From assembly GCA_036265385.1 (NCBI GenBank), contig DATAPD010000067.1, forward strand, positions 186,001-250,000: a stretch of 64,000 nt of DNA. The letters run 5' to 3'. Under the pieces are notes generated by a model. It saw only the letters and a program-made list of their open reading frames with translations, searched no databases and had not been told where the DNA came from. The first letter of the stretch is position 1, and each line of letters begins with the position of its first letter. Shown one piece after another: positions 42,060-50,279 of the stretch. The stretch is from DATAPD01 sp036265385 (lineage in GTDB: Bacteria; Acidobacteriota; Terriglobia; Terriglobales; Acidobacteriaceae). The translations under genes were made by a program, and so were the position numbers.

Positions 42060-42449
42060 TTACGCTGAAAACGAACTTCCGCAGCCGCAGGATTTCGAAG
42101 AATTCGGGTTCACGAAAACGAAACCCTGCTGCATCAGCGTTTCCTGGTAATCGAGCGTCATGCCGTGCAGGTAGATGAACGATTTTGGGTCCACAAACAC
42201 ACGGACATCTTCAAACTGGAAGATCCGGTCACGCTCGCGGGGCTGAGTGTCAAAGCGGATGTTGTAGCTCAAACCGGAGCAACCGCCTCCCTGCACACCC
42301 AGGCGCAACCCGCCTTGCTCGGCGGAGATTCCCTCTTTCGCTATTGCAGAACGAATCTTGGCAATAGCCTTTGGGGTCACCTGGACACCCTTGGCTGGCG
42401 CTGCTGCCGGCGCGGGTGGTGCAATCGTCTTGGTTGCTTCTTCTGCCAT
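42060..42449 (-). CDS. iscA: A-type Fe-S carrier IscA
   Basis: A 129-aa protein with the HesB/IscA core: LRLGVQGGGCSGLSYNI and the terminal CGCGSSFSA, giving the three conserved cysteines. It carries clusters or iron from the IscU scaffold to targets. The first 25 residues are an Ala/Pro-rich extension not usual in IscA. It is 39 bases after iscU. Confidence 0.93.
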   Translation of the reverse strand: MAEEATKTIAPPAPAAAPAKGVQVTPKAIAKIRSAIAKEGISAEQGGLRLGVQGGGCSGLSYNIRFDTQPRERDRIFQFEDVRVFVDPKSFIYLHGMTLDYQETLMQQGFVFVNPNSSKSCGCGSSFSA

Positions 42450-42488
42450 GTCTCGACCTTAGGTCGCGCTACTCCCAGTGTCTGTGAC

Positions 42489-42902
42489 CTACTTGGTGGC
42501 CGCCGCCTCGGGTTTAGCCGATTCCTGCTTCTTCTTCCAGTCGGCGATGGCTGACCGGATCGCGTCTTCTGCCAGCACCGAGCAGTGAATCTTAACCGGA
42601 GGAAGCGAGAGTTCCTTCACGATATCCATGTTCTTGATCGCAAGGGCCTCGTCCACAGTCTTGCCCTTCACCCACTCGGTTGCGAGAGATGAAGATGCAA
42701 TGGCGGATCCGCAGCCGAAGGTCTTGAATTTGGCTTCTTCGATGACGTTCGTGTCGGGATTGACCTTGATTTGCAGTTTCATGACGTCGCCGCATTCGGG
42801 TGCGCCAACCAGTCCGGTACCCACGTCCGGGCTGGCTTTGTCGAGTGAACCGACGTTGCGGGGATTCGAGTAGTGATCAAGGACCTTATCGCTATATGCC
42901 AT
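42489..42902 (-). CDS. iscU: Fe-S scaffold protein IscU
   Basis: A 137-aa scaffold: SDKVLDHYSNPRNVGSL, GAPECGDVMKLQI (first Cys), FGCGSAIASSS (second) and KIHCSVLAEDAI (third). Conserved Asp and LPPVK, the HscA-binding loop, are visible. The short Lys/Ala-rich tail is an extension. GGAG 8 bases upstream supports ATG 42902. Confidence 0.95.
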   Translation of the reverse strand: MAYSDKVLDHYSNPRNVGSLDKASPDVGTGLVGAPECGDVMKLQIKVNPDTNVIEEAKFKTFGCGSAIASSSLATEWVKGKTVDEALAIKNMDIVKELSLPPVKIHCSVLAEDAIRSAIADWKKKQESAKPEAAATK

Positions 42903-42962
42903 TTGTTTCTCCAACAAAAAGTTTCAAGTTTAGAGTTTCAGGTTTCAGGGTCGAGCAAAATC

Positions 42963-44234
42963 CTAATGTGAGGGCTCTGCTGCCCACTTCACGTTCTTGA
43001 GATCCACGCCTTCTTTCGCCATTTCGTACAGTGGCGAGAGCTCGCGCAGACGTTCGACTGTTTCGCAAACGCGGTCTGCCACGTAATCCACCTCGGCCTC
43101 GGTATTGAAGCGTCCAATGCCGAAACGGATTGAGCTGTGGGCCAGGTCGTCCCCGGTACCCAGAGCCTTCAATACATAAGATGGCTCAAGCGTCGCGGAG
43201 GTACAGGCTGATCCGCTGGAAACTGCGACATCATTGATGCCCATCAGCAGCGATTCGCCTTCTACATAGGCGAAACTGATATTGAGGTTGCCGGGCAAAC
43301 GGTGTTCCGTCGAACCATTGATGAAGACCTCGTCCAACCGGCCCATGATCTTGTCGCGGAGACGATTGCGAAGCCCTGCCATTTTGCAGCTCTCGGTCGC
43401 CATCTCTTCGGTTGCGATCGCGCAGGCTTTTCCGAGGCCGGCAATTCCAGGAACGTTCAGGGTTCCCGAACGCATGCCACGCTCATGACCACCACCATCG
43501 ATGATGGGAGAAACCTGCACGCGCGGGCTCTTCCGACGAACGTAGAGAGCACCCACACCTTTCGGACCATAAATCTTGTGGGCCGTGATCGACATCAGGT
43601 CGATGTTGTCCTTGTTGACGTCAATAGGAACTTTGCCTACGGCCTGCACGGCATCGCTGTGGTACAAGACACCTTTTTCGCGGCACAGCTTGCCAATCTC
43701 GCGCCACGGCTGAAGAACACCGATTTCATTGTTGGCCGCCATGATCGTAACGAGAATGGTCTTGTCATCGATGGCGCGCTTTAAATCGTCCAGATCGACA
43801 AGTCCGTCCTTCTGCACGGGCAGATAGGTGACGCGATAACCGTATTTTTCGAGCCGCTTACAGGTGTCAAGAACGGCTTTATGTTCCGTGACGGCCGTGA
43901 TGATGTGGTTTCCCTTTTCGCGGTACATCTCGGCCACGCCCTTAATGGCGAGATTATCGCTTTCTGTAGCGCCGGACGTGAAGATGATTTCTTTTGTGGT
44001 CGCGCCGACCAGCTTAGCAATGCGTTCCCGCGAGGTTTCAACGGCCGCTTCAGCGGCCCAGCCGAACGGGTGATTGCGGCTAGCTGCGTTGCCGAACTTG
44101 TCGGTGAAATAAGGAAGCATCTCTTCAAGTACGCGTGGATCAACCGGCGTGGTCGCGTGATTGTCCATGTAAATGGGCAGTTTGACGCCGTCGGCGGTAG
44201 TGCGATGCTCCTGGATCTTGGTATCGGTGCTCAT
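42963..44234 (-). CDS. iscS: Cysteine desulfurase IscS
   Basis: A 423-aa PLP enzyme that takes sulfur from cysteine for cluster assembly. MDNHATTPVDPRVLEEML, ATTKEIIFTSGATESDNLAIKG, the PLP Lys in SITAHKIYGPKGVGALY, and the persulfide Cys in SSGSACTSATLEPSYVLKALG are all present; the last marks the IscS group rather than SufS. The N-terminus is about 15 residues longer than E. coli IscS. It begins 12 bases after iscR. Confidence 0.96.
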   Translation of the reverse strand: MSTDTKIQEHRTTADGVKLPIYMDNHATTPVDPRVLEEMLPYFTDKFGNAASRNHPFGWAAEAAVETSRERIAKLVGATTKEIIFTSGATESDNLAIKGVAEMYREKGNHIITAVTEHKAVLDTCKRLEKYGYRVTYLPVQKDGLVDLDDLKRAIDDKTILVTIMAANNEIGVLQPWREIGKLCREKGVLYHSDAVQAVGKVPIDVNKDNIDLMSITAHKIYGPKGVGALYVRRKSPRVQVSPIIDGGGHERGMRSGTLNVPGIAGLGKACAIATEEMATESCKMAGLRNRLRDKIMGRLDEVFINGSTEHRLPGNLNISFAYVEGESLLMGINDVAVSSGSACTSATLEPSYVLKALGTGDDLAHSSIRFGIGRFNTEAEVDYVADRVCETVERLRELSPLYEMAKEGVDLKNVKWAAEPSH

Positions 44235-44246
44235 CAGTGCGTTCTC

Positions 44247-44705
44247 CTACAACAGTGTGACCAGTTCGGTCGTGGACTTTACAACGGAGCTTTCCAACTC
44301 AGGCTCCTCTTTCATCTGGGAAATTTTGATCTTCTTCAGTACGTCTTCGATGCTCTGATTCACTTTCCGCAACGGTTCTCGAATCGTGCAGCGGTCGGTC
44401 TGGTCGCATTCGCCCCGGACAGTGATGCACGAAGTGATGAAGAGAGGTCCATCGATCGCCTGAATGACCTCAAAGGCTGAGATAGTGCGCGGATCCCGGG
44501 CCAGTGTGTAGCCGCCATTGATGCCATGCTGGGAATGCAGCAGTCCAGCTTTCGCCAGACGCTGCAGGATTTTGGCCAAGGCTTCCTGCGGGATGCCATA
44601 GGACTCAGCTACGTCTTTGGCGCTGCATGAACCCCTCTCGGCATGCTCAGCAAGGTGCTTCATCGCCATGAGGCCGTAGTCGGCTTTCTTAGTCAGCTTG
44701 AGCAT
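44247..44705 (-). CDS. iscR: Rrf2-family regulator IscR
   Basis: A 152-aa regulator: LTKKADYGLMAMKHLAEHA, KILQRLAKAGLLHSQHGINGGY in the winged helix, and three cysteines at SCITVRGECDQTDRC, which fit [2Fe-2S] binding as in IscR. When cluster-loaded it should repress the operon it heads. ATG 44705 gives the canonical MLKLTKKADYG N-terminus; the frame upstream to 44789 covers the dyad. Confidence 0.92.
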   Translation of the reverse strand: MLKLTKKADYGLMAMKHLAEHAERGSCSAKDVAESYGIPQEALAKILQRLAKAGLLHSQHGINGGYTLARDPRTISAFEVIQAIDGPLFITSCITVRGECDQTDRCTIREPLRKVNQSIEDVLKKIKISQMKEEPELESSVVKSTTELVTLL

Positions 44706-44723
44706 GGAATTGGCGACTATTCT

Positions 44724-44743
44724 GGTCGGATAAAAAGCCGACC
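44724..44743. promoter_or_regulatory. Candidate IscR operator dyad
   Basis: GGTCGG (44724-44729) and CCGACC (44738-44743) form a perfect dyad with an AT-rich 8-base spacer, 19 bases in front of the iscR start. Position fits autoregulation. The remaining sequence up to 44900 holds no supported gene. Confidence 0.5.
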
Positions 44744-44903
44744 TTTTAAGTCGCACTTTATTGTACCCCTCTACCTGGCGCGCATGCAACCCTTCCCAGC
44801 CGGTGGTAACCCAAACGTTGTGAGTGGTTTGAAAGAGTGGTCGAGTGGTAGATCCTCGATGTCAAAAATGAAAGGTCGCCACAGTCAAAACAGATTTCGA
44901 CAC

Positions 44904-44931
44904 TTGACAAGCTTATTGCTGGGGCTACAAT
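44904..44931 (+). promoter_or_regulatory. Near-consensus sigma-70 promoter
   Basis: TTGACA (44904-44909), a 16-base spacer, and TACAAT (44926-44931). It is the best match to consensus that I noticed in the window and points to the small ORFs at 44950 and 45030. Confidence 0.7.
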
Positions 44932-44949
44932 ACCCAAAATTTCCGGTAA

Positions 44950-45021
44950 ATGAGCCCTTTTGAAAGGGGCCACTACGACGCCCGGAACTATGACGAATCC
45001 TGCCGTTCCAACCCTTCCTGA
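44950..45021 (+). CDS. Possible 23-aa upstream ORF
   Basis: ATG 12 bases after the predicted transcription start, encoding MSPFERGHYDARNYDES followed by CRSNPS and stopping 8 bases before the next ATG. It may be a leader peptide or chance. Confidence 0.3.
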   Translation: MSPFERGHYDARNYDESCRSNPS

Positions 45022-45029
45022 GACGAAAG

Positions 45030-45176
45030 ATGCCAGCCTGTAAACACCCTCGTGTGCAAATTGTGTCCCGTGACGAAGATGCCGAGTTCGTAGAGTGCCT
45101 CGAATGCGGCGAAATCTTCGAGTCGAGCGAATTCAAAGACATGGCGATTGAAGAATCGACCCCGGATGAGGCATGA
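45030..45176 (+). CDS. 48-aa zinc-ribbon-like small protein
   Basis: Encodes MPACKHPRVQIVSRDEDA followed by FVECLECGEIFESSEF and an acidic tail. CxxH at residues 4-6 and CLEC at 23-26 are spaced to bind one zinc ion, and the protein is strongly acidic. It lies 99 bases after a near-consensus promoter, which supports expression. No family name is known to me. The CheY-like gene follows after 117 bases, possibly on the same transcript. Confidence 0.65.
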   Translation: MPACKHPRVQIVSRDEDAEFVECLECGEIFESSEFKDMAIEESTPDEA

Positions 45177-45293
45177 AGGTTGCACATGCCTGTGACGTTC
45201 GTAACTAATCCTCGCCGGTAGTCAGCTTGTGAAGCGCTGTTCAGACTGATACGTTGCGAGAAGGACCGGCGCTGTGTAACCGGAAGCCCTTCT

Positions 45294-45674
45294 ATGCCGA
45301 TGCTCGTGTTGGTTGTCGACGACTCAATGCTGATCCGACATACGGTCTGCCGCTTTTTTGAAGAGCGCGGATTCGCAGTGCAATCAGCTACCAACGGCGT
45401 TGATGCGTTGGCGGCGATCAGCAAAGCTCATCCGCATTTGATCATCACGGATCTCGAGATGCCTCGGATGAACGGAAACGAGTTGATAACCGAGCTTAAG
45501 AGCCGTCCGCACACAGCAGCGATTCCACTGGTGGTGTTAACCAGCGCTCCCAAGAAATCTGCCGCAGATGGGCGCGCCGACTTTGCTATCCGCAAAGACA
45601 TTGATATCGATGAGCAGCTGGCGCGGGTCGTCGACGAAGTGTTCAAGGCCCGTTCGGCACGAGCCGGCGTTTAG
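45294..45674 (+). CDS. Stand-alone receiver-domain response regulator (CheY-like)
   Basis: A 126-aa receiver domain with no output domain: VLVVDDSMLIRHTV (acidic pair), LIITDLEMPRMNG (phospho-acceptor Asp), VLTSAP (switch Thr) and, where Lys is expected, a RKDID segment. It probably passes phosphate or controls a partner by binding. No kinase lies nearby. ATG at 45294 has AGCCC-type sequence upstream rather than a clear ribosome-binding site; ATG 45300 is an alternative. Confidence 0.87.
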   Translation: MPMLVLVVDDSMLIRHTVCRFFEERGFAVQSATNGVDALAAISKAHPHLIITDLEMPRMNGNELITELKSRPHTAAIPLVVLTSAPKKSAADGRADFAIRKDIDIDEQLARVVDEVFKARSARAGV

Positions 45675-45699
45675 ATCTTAGTTCTTATCTCAATCTTCC

Positions 45700-46791
45700 C
45701 TAAGGAATCGTAATCGAGGTCGGCGATGCGGTCGTCGTGTACGGCGAACCGGGGGTCGCGGTCAAATCACCAGTGCTTGCGTCGATGGAAAATCCATTGA
45801 TGTTCTTGTTTGTCTGACTGCCGGAATAAAGGAAGGCTCCCGTGGGTTCAATGGCAACAAAGTTTGCGCCAGCACCGGCAGTAAAAGGAGACTTGGTGAG
45901 CGCGGTGGGAACTCCAGTGGTGGTATCGATCGAATACGCGTAGATCTTTCCGTCACTCAGACTCGAGACGTAGACGTACTTGCCGGAAGGATCTTCGGCA
46001 ATGCCCGTCGGATGTGCGCCGGTAGGAAATGGGGAGCCGGGGATGGGGATGAGCGTGCCATTGGACGAATTCATCGTAAATCCCGCGAACGACCCTTCCT
46101 GCAGATTGGCCACGTAAACGAACTTCTCGTTGGCATCGATGGTGAGCGCGAACGGCCCGGCGAGGGGGTTCGCTGAGATTCCGGTTGGAAATGGAGAGCC
46201 TGGAACCGGTGTTAAATCGCCAGTTGCACTGTCGACCGAATAGCCGACAAGCACGCCCGAAGCGGAGTTCACCACATATAAGAAGTGATCGGACGGTGAA
46301 AACTTCATTGCCGATGCGCCAAAGCCGGTGAAGACACCGGATCCAGCAGTCTCGGTCGGAGTTCCTTTGCTCGAATCGATGGCATAGATGCCGATCGTAT
46401 GCGAGCCCACATTCGATACATATAAGAAGTGCCCGGCGGAATCTATGGCAAGGGCAGTAGGAGTTGTTCCTGTCGTGGTGCGAGGAGTGACCTCCGTCAG
46501 CCCTCCTGTTGAGGATACGTTGTAAAGCGCGATGGTGCTCTCCGAGGCGTTCGCGACATAGGCAAATTTGCCTGCCGGATCAAGAGCGATGGCGGAAGGC
46601 GAAGGTCCGGTGGCAAAAGGCGAGCCACTCATCGCGTGTAGTTGCCCCGATCCGTCAACGTTGAAGCCAGCAATCTGATTGGAAGTTGAAACGGTGACGT
46701 AAACGGGCTGACCACCCGATTGATTGTTGTCGCTTCCACAAGCCGTTAAAAATACCAGCAGGCACAAACCGAACCAGGTGATGAACTTCAC
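45700..46791 (-). CDS. Beta-propeller (lactonase/YVTN-like) lipoprotein
   Basis: A 363-aa secreted lipoprotein. The signal peptide ends in LLVFLTACGSD, a lipobox with Cys at about residue 17. The rest is about seven repeats with phrases such as PSAIALDPAGKFAYVANASES and PTGIAEDPSGKYVYVSSLSDG, the pattern of PF10282 lactonase-like and YVTN propellers. Enzymatic activity is doubtful; such proteins are abundant in soil acidobacteria. GTG 46791 after AAGGAG is the chosen start. Confidence 0.85.
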   Translation of the reverse strand: MKFITWFGLCLLVFLTACGSDNNQSGGQPVYVTVSTSNQIAGFNVDGSGQLHAMSGSPFATGPSPSAIALDPAGKFAYVANASESTIALYNVSSTGGLTEVTPRTTTGTTPTALAIDSAGHFLYVSNVGSHTIGIYAIDSSKGTPTETAGSGVFTGFGASAMKFSPSDHFLYVVNSASGVLVGYSVDSATGDLTPVPGSPFPTGISANPLAGPFALTIDANEKFVYVANLQEGSFAGFTMNSSNGTLIPIPGSPFPTGAHPTGIAEDPSGKYVYVSSLSDGKIYAYSIDTTTGVPTALTKSPFTAGAGANFVAIEPTGAFLYSGSQTNKNINGFSIDASTGDLTATPGSPYTTTASPTSITIP

Positions 46792-46852
46792 TCGTTCCAC
46801 TCCTTGGGACAAGCAGTTTTCAGTACGACTGGCATGTATGGCACAACCGCGA

Positions 46853-47989
46853 TCAGCGCAGAGGCATGCCCGCCTCGGCAGAGAATTCCCGCGGCGCGAA
46901 ATCATTCGCCATGAACTTCGGATAAGCCGCAGCCGCAATCATCGCGGCGTTGTCCGTCGATAAAGGACGTGTGGGGAAGTATACCGGGATACCCTCCATC
47001 GAGGCGCGCAGCTCGAATTCACGGCGCAACTGGTTATTCGCAGCAACGCCGCCGGTGACAAATAAAGTTCTTACGTCATGTGCGCGCGCAGCAGCCAGGG
47101 TCTTCGTGACTAAGTCGTCGACCATGGCACGCTGGAACGAGGACACCAAGTCAAGCGTATCCCGGTCGCAATGGGCAAGGTAGTCTTCGAGCGCGGGCTT
47201 ACGAATCTCGCGCAAGGCGGCCTGCCGGGCATCAATTGCCGGTTTCATGGTGTGCGTTTCCACGTGACGGAGCACGGCTGTCTTAATTCCGCTGTACGAA
47301 AAATCAAATCTGGGCTGATCCGGCGACTCGTTGCGACGGTTGCGGTCAGGATGCTTGATCTGGGCTATGCCGAACTTCACTGCGTTCGGATCCCCGTGAG
47401 GAGCCAGACGGTCGATCACAGGCCCGCCCGGATAACCTAATCCGAGCAATTTAGCCACTTTGTCGAAGGCTTCTCCCGCCGCATCGTCGCGTGTGTGCCC
47501 AATATTTTGATACGACCAACCCGGCCCGCGTTGCTCGGCAAGGTAGAGATGGGTGTGTCCACCGGACACAACCAGGGCAAGGACGGGGAAGTTCACCGTG
47601 TGATTGCCCTTTTGCCGCTCATCGAGCAGCACCGCGTGGATGTGTCCTTCGAGGTGGTTAACCGCAATGAGCGGTTTATCGAGAGCATAGGAGAGAGCCT
47701 TGGCATAGCTGATTCCTACGAGTAACGACCCAGCTAAGCCCGGCCCCTGGGTCACGGCGATTGCGTCAATCGATTCGTAACTTTGTTTGGCTTCGGTGAG
47801 CGCCTGGCGTACGACGGGAACGATGGCGCGAAGATGTTCCCGCGAAGCGAGCTCCGGGACAACTCCTCCATAGGGTTGGTGAGTAGCGATCTGCGAAGCG
47901 ACAACGTTCGAGATCAGCTGCTCGCCCGCCCGCACCACGGCAGCAGCAGTTTCGTCACACGAGCTTTCGATACCAAGGATGTAGGTCAT
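46853..47989 (-). CDS. tsaD: tRNA N6-threonylcarbamoyladenosine transferase TsaD
   Basis: A 378-aa enzyme of t6A37 tRNA modification. ILGIESSCDETAAAVV at the N-terminus, the metal-binding HLEGHIHA, VSGGHTHLYL, and FVTGGVAANNQLR near the C-terminus are diagnostic. About 30 more residues than E. coli are present, including an insert after FGIAQIKHPDR. ATG 47989 gives the canonical MTYILGIESS start. TsaB/TsaE/TsaC genes are not in the window. Confidence 0.95.
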   Translation of the reverse strand: MTYILGIESSCDETAAAVVRAGEQLISNVVASQIATHQPYGGVVPELASREHLRAIVPVVRQALTEAKQSYESIDAIAVTQGPGLAGSLLVGISYAKALSYALDKPLIAVNHLEGHIHAVLLDERQKGNHTVNFPVLALVVSGGHTHLYLAEQRGPGWSYQNIGHTRDDAAGEAFDKVAKLLGLGYPGGPVIDRLAPHGDPNAVKFGIAQIKHPDRNRRNESPDQPRFDFSYSGIKTAVLRHVETHTMKPAIDARQAALREIRKPALEDYLAHCDRDTLDLVSSFQRAMVDDLVTKTLAAARAHDVRTLFVTGGVAANNQLRREFELRASMEGIPVYFPTRPLSTDNAAMIAAAAYPKFMANDFAPREFSAEAGMPLR

Positions 47990-48160
47990 GGGTAAGGCGT
48001 GCCGAGAGCTCACGCTGACAGCTAACGGCCAACTGTTTGATCGAAACAACTAGTTTATCGCGGAGAAGATCATTCGTGGGAAGTCCGGCGATCGGTTGTA
48101 TGCATGGTAGGCTTGGCTCGGGATCGAGGATTTCGCCAGAATGCATCAGATGTCCGAAAC

Positions 48161-49525
48161 ATGAATGACTCCAAAGACATGGCTGTACGCATCATTCGCA
48201 CGCTGCGCGAGCGGGGGCACCAAGCCTATCTCGTGGGCGGATGCGTGCGCGACCTGCTGCTCGGACGTCAACCCGCGGATTACGACGTGGCCACAGACGC
48301 TATACCCACGCAGGTGATGCGAATTTTCCCGCAAACGTATGCCGTAGGTGCGCAATTCGGAGTGGTGCTGGTTCCTGTTGAAACTGGGGCGGACGTAGCA
48401 AGCTACGTTCCTACCGATCATTCGAAGGCAGGCGTGGTCGAAGTCGCGACCTTTCGCAGCGATATCGGCTATTCCGATGGACGGCATCCCGATGAAGTCC
48501 GTTTCAGCAAGACGCCTCAGGAAGACGTGGAGCGTCGTGACTTCACTATCAATGGAATGATGCTCGATCCTGAAACGAATGAAGTTCTGGACTACGTCGG
48601 TGGCCGGAAGGATTTGAAAACCGGCATCATTCGCACGATTGGCGATCCGGAAAGACGATTTGCGGAAGACAAGCTGCGGATGCTGCGAGCCGTGCGTTTC
48701 GCGGCCCGCTTGGGCTACGAGATCGATCCTGCGACGAAGGCTGTGATCCGGGAGTTAGCCCAGGCGATTCACCAGGTTTCGGCGGAACGGGTAAGGGATG
48801 AACTCACAAAGATGTTGACGGAGGGCAAAGCGCGGGAAGCATTTCTCCTTCTCGATAACACAGGATTGCTGGAACAAGTACTGCCCGAGATTTCCGCGAT
48901 GAAAGGAGTTGAGCAGCCTCCGCAATACCATCCTGAAGGCGATGTCTTCGTGCACACGCTGTTATTGCTGGCGAATCTACCCCTTCCTTGTTCGAAGACA
49001 TTGGCTTGGGGAGCGCTACTTCACGATGTGGGTAAGCCGCCAACGTTCCGGGTGGCGCCCGATCGCATCCGCTTCGATGGTCACGTGGAAGTCGGAGTGA
49101 AAATGGCGGACGCGATCTGCCGACGATTCCGATTTTCGAACGATGATACCGAGCAGATTCTCGCGCTCGTCGATAATCACATGCGCTTTGCCGATATCAC
49201 GCGCATGAAGGAATCCACCCTGAAAAAATTCCTTCGGCTTGCACATTTTGAGGAACATCTCGATCTCCATCGGATGGATTGCATGTCGAGCCATCGCGAT
49301 CTGACGCTCTATGATTTCGCTCGCGAGAAATTTGTAACGGTGCCCCGGGAAGCGATTCGTCCGGAGCCGCTCGTCAATGGCCGTGACCTGATTGCAATGG
49401 GATATGAGCCGGGTCCGCGCTTCAAGGAAATCCTGACAGCTGTTGAAGATGCACAGCTGGAAGGTGAGTTGGGCGACCGGGATGCCGCTCTCGATTTCGT
49501 GCGCAGCCAATTTCCTGCCAACTGA
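48161..49525 (+). CDS. tRNA nucleotidyltransferase / poly(A) polymerase family protein with HD domain
   Basis: A 454-aa class II nucleotidyltransferase: YLVGGCVRDLLLGRQPADYDVATDA (GG and DxD active site), RRDFTINGMMLD, then RFAARLGYEIDP. An HD domain with LLHDVGKPPTF follows at about residues 270-380. This is the CCA-adding/PcnB-like architecture common outside enterics; CCA repair of tRNA 3' ends is the most likely job. Both tRNA genes here encode CCA, so it would act mainly in repair. The start at ATG 48161 matches the conserved N-terminus. Confidence 0.9.
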   Translation: MNDSKDMAVRIIRTLRERGHQAYLVGGCVRDLLLGRQPADYDVATDAIPTQVMRIFPQTYAVGAQFGVVLVPVETGADVASYVPTDHSKAGVVEVATFRSDIGYSDGRHPDEVRFSKTPQEDVERRDFTINGMMLDPETNEVLDYVGGRKDLKTGIIRTIGDPERRFAEDKLRMLRAVRFAARLGYEIDPATKAVIRELAQAIHQVSAERVRDELTKMLTEGKAREAFLLLDNTGLLEQVLPEISAMKGVEQPPQYHPEGDVFVHTLLLLANLPLPCSKTLAWGALLHDVGKPPTFRVAPDRIRFDGHVEVGVKMADAICRRFRFSNDDTEQILALVDNHMRFADITRMKESTLKKFLRLAHFEEHLDLHRMDCMSSHRDLTLYDFAREKFVTVPREAIRPEPLVNGRDLIAMGYEPGPRFKEILTAVEDAQLEGELGDRDAALDFVRSQFPAN

Positions 49526-49559
49526 GAGCTGAACAAAATTCTGTGCAATTTTTGAGTGC

Positions 49560-49565
49560 TACAAT
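49560..49565 (+). promoter_or_regulatory. -10 box (TACAAT) of the DUF721-gatC-gatA unit
   Basis: TACAAT 32 bases before the ATG at 49598, just after the previous stop. No good -35 seen. Confidence 0.4.
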
Positions 49566-49597
49566 CGTTCCTCTTTCAGCAGCTCGGGCTGACAGAT

Positions 49598-49897
49598 ATG
49601 CATCACTCAAAAGACATGGAACGCGTGGGCGGAGGATTGACTAAAGTCCTCGGGAACTCACTGAAGCAGGCGCCCGTCGATGAGGCACCAGTTTTGGCAT
49701 GGCCTCTGGTTTGTGGAACTGCGGTCGCTGAGCGGACTCATGCAGTCGCATTCGCCAAAGGCGTTCTCTACGTGCAAGTGCCCGATCACGGATGGCGACA
49801 CGAACTTGCCACTCTGGCGCCTCGTTATGTGGCTCTGATCAACGGTTACGTGCCCGAGGATGTGACGCGAATCGAATTTGTGGTGAGTGGTCCATGA
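49598..49897 (+). CDS. DUF721/DciA-like protein
   Basis: A 99-aa protein: VLAWPLVCGTAVAERTHAVAF, then VLYVQVPDHGWRHELATLAPRYVALIN. This is the DUF721 core; its member DciA loads the replicative helicase in many bacteria. It could play that role here. It overlaps gatC by 4 bases (ATGA), an unusual partnership. The start at ATG 49598 is chosen over an in-frame start at 49556 that would precede the -10 box. Confidence 0.8.
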   Translation: MHHSKDMERVGGGLTKVLGNSLKQAPVDEAPVLAWPLVCGTAVAERTHAVAFAKGVLYVQVPDHGWRHELATLAPRYVALINGYVPEDVTRIEFVVSGP

Positions 49898-50244
49898 GCG
49901 ACACGAGCAAAGTTACTGAGCAAGATGTTTCCTACGTTTCCGAGCTCGCGAATCTTGAGCTCACGGAGCAGGAACGCGCGCGCATGGTAAGGGACCTGAA
50001 CTCCATTCTTGATTACATCGATCGCCTGAATGAGTTAAATACAGATAGTGTTCCAGCGATGGCACAAGTATCGGACCGTTATGGAGTAGATGAATCGAAG
50101 CAGGGAAGTTCGCGATTTGCATATGCCAGTCGTGAGGATGTTAAGGATGGTCTACGTCCGTCGCTGCCGCATGAATTGGCCCTGCAAAATGCGGCCGATG
50201 CCGACGGAGCGTTCTTCAGAGTTCCGAAGGTGATCGAGAAATAG
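49894..50244 (+). CDS. gatC: Asp/Glu-tRNA amidotransferase subunit C
   Basis: A 116-aa GatC: VSYVSELANLELTEQERARM, LNSILDYIDRLNELNTDSVPAM and a terminal FFRVPKVIEK are conserved family features. It stabilises GatA in the GatCAB amidotransferase, which converts mischarged Glu-tRNA(Gln) or Asp-tRNA(Asn). gatA follows after 32-35 bases. Confidence 0.94.
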   Translation: MSDTSKVTEQDVSYVSELANLELTEQERARMVRDLNSILDYIDRLNELNTDSVPAMAQVSDRYGVDESKQGSSRFAYASREDVKDGLRPSLPHELALQNAADADGAFFRVPKVIEK

Positions 50245-50279
50245 CCTTTGGTCGTTCCCTAAAACTTCTTCCATCAGTG

